Of a stretch of 64,000 bases of DNA, positions 63,565-64,000 are shown piece by piece. A program made the position numbers and the translations under genes. The DNA is taken from assembly GCF_018617395.1 (NCBI RefSeq), contig NZ_JACSKC010000001.1, positions 1,054,001 through 1,118,000 on the forward strand. Direction: 5' to 3'. The DNA comes from Exiguobacterium sp. s48 (lineage in GTDB: Bacteria > Bacillota > Bacilli > Exiguobacteriales > Exiguobacteriaceae). Numbering within the stretch: the stretch's first letter is position 1; each line of letters opens with the position of its first letter. The notes beneath the pieces were generated by a model. That model ran no database searches. It saw only the letters and a list, made by a program, of their open reading frames with translations, and was not told where the DNA came from.

Positions 63565-64000
63565 TTAGTGACTAAAGAACTTTTTCATTTTTTGGAACAT
63601 ACCATGCTCCTCTTCGACACCTGACTCTCCGCTAATCTCTTCAAATTCACGAAGCAATTCTTTTTGACGGTCAGTCATGTTCTTCGGCGTCATCACGATG
63701 ACACTGACATACTGGTCGCCATTTGCACCTCCGCGCACACTCGGCATCCCTTTTCCGCGTAAACGGAATTTTGAACCGGTTTGTGTACCCGCAGGCACTT
63801 TCAAGCTCACATTTCCGTGAACTGTCGGTACTTCGATTTCCGCACCGAGAGCAGCCTGGGCGAATGTGATCGGCATATCCATTGCGATATGTTGGTCGAC
63901 ACGTTCAAAGATCTCATGTGCTCTGACGCGAACGACGACGTACAAGTCCCCTGCTGGTCCACCGTTCACGCCTGGACCACCCTTGCCAGAGAGACGAATC
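63565..64000 (-). CDS. dnaJ: Chaperone DnaJ, C-terminal part (5' end beyond window)
   Basis: The last 144 residues of DnaJ. The substrate-binding domain II is visible: [49 protein letters not shown]. The J-domain and zinc domain lie outside the window. The frame runs open to base 64000. prmA starts 18 bp downstream. Confidence 0.95.
   Translation of the reverse strand, partial: IRLSGKGGPGVNGGPAGDLYVVVRVRAHEIFERVDQHIAMDMPITFAQAALGAEIEVPTVHGNVSLKVPAGTQTGSKFRLRGKGMPSVRGGANGDQYVSVIVMTPKNMTDRQKELLREFEEISGESGVEEEHGMFQKMKKFFSH

Noticed and set aside
1-64000. CRISPR array or cas genes
   Set aside because: No regularly spaced repeats or cas-like proteins were seen; the only RNA-guided nuclease relative is TnpB.

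Overview
The window reads as chromosomal DNA from a low-to-mid GC Gram-positive bacterium of the order Bacillales. The best guess is an Exiguobacterium or close relative. The gene order matches the Bacillus 'yqe/yqf' region (dnaJ-prmA-rsmE, rpsU-yqeY-yqeZ-floA, phoH-pgpH-ybeY-dgkA-era-recO, glyQS-ccpN-yqfL-dnaG-sigA-cccA-trmK-yqfO, cshB-nfo, zur-yqfW-ispG, sodA-pbpA-pst), but the sporulation genes usually interleaved there are missing. No species name can be proven from the sequence alone.

Layout. 1-14 kb (mostly minus strand): the end of a GH57 glucan-branching enzyme with a DUF4912 protein; the pstSCAB-phoU phosphate operon behind a four-repeat PhoP box; a class B penicillin-binding protein; manganese superoxide dismutase; an intracellular alpha-amylase; two CAU-anticodon tRNAs; and a Na+/phosphate cotransporter. 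14.07-14.68 kb: a non-coding, highly structured insertion described below. 14.7-21.9 kb: a chemoreceptor with a sigma-D-type promoter, ispG, a nucleotidase, NAD(P)HX repair and the znuC-znuB-zur zinc operon. 22-23.4 kb: a GC-rich solitary TnpB element. 23.5-27.5 kb: ppx-ppk polyphosphate genes and a 56-residue XapX protein. 27.5-33.1 kb: a degenerate HNH protein, nfo, cshB, and a two-gene operon of an orphan sensor kinase and a sugar-binding protein. 33.2-53.6 kb: ispH, then a long collinear housekeeping block on the minus strand, with a glycine T-box ahead of glyQS. 53.7-64 kb: rarD, a yrrT-luxS-mccA-mccB methionine-to-cysteine operon, a 1,218-residue secreted subtilase, and rsmE-prmA-dnaJ (dnaJ runs off the window).

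Phosphate is a recurring theme: high-affinity uptake (Pst, PhoU), low-affinity Na+-coupled uptake (NptA type with its own PhoU domain) and polyphosphate storage and breakdown (Ppk, Ppx) all lie within 27 kb. Both iron-sulfur enzymes that end the MEP isoprenoid pathway (IspG, IspH) are here too.

The least ordinary item is the 556-bp non-coding segment at 14097-14652. It is bounded by 15-bp imperfect terminal inverted repeats, flanked by two identical 27-bp hairpin sequences, and contains two inverted copies of a roughly 100-nt repeat whose stems differ by compensatory changes. It looks like a small non-autonomous mobile element inserted at a transcription terminator.
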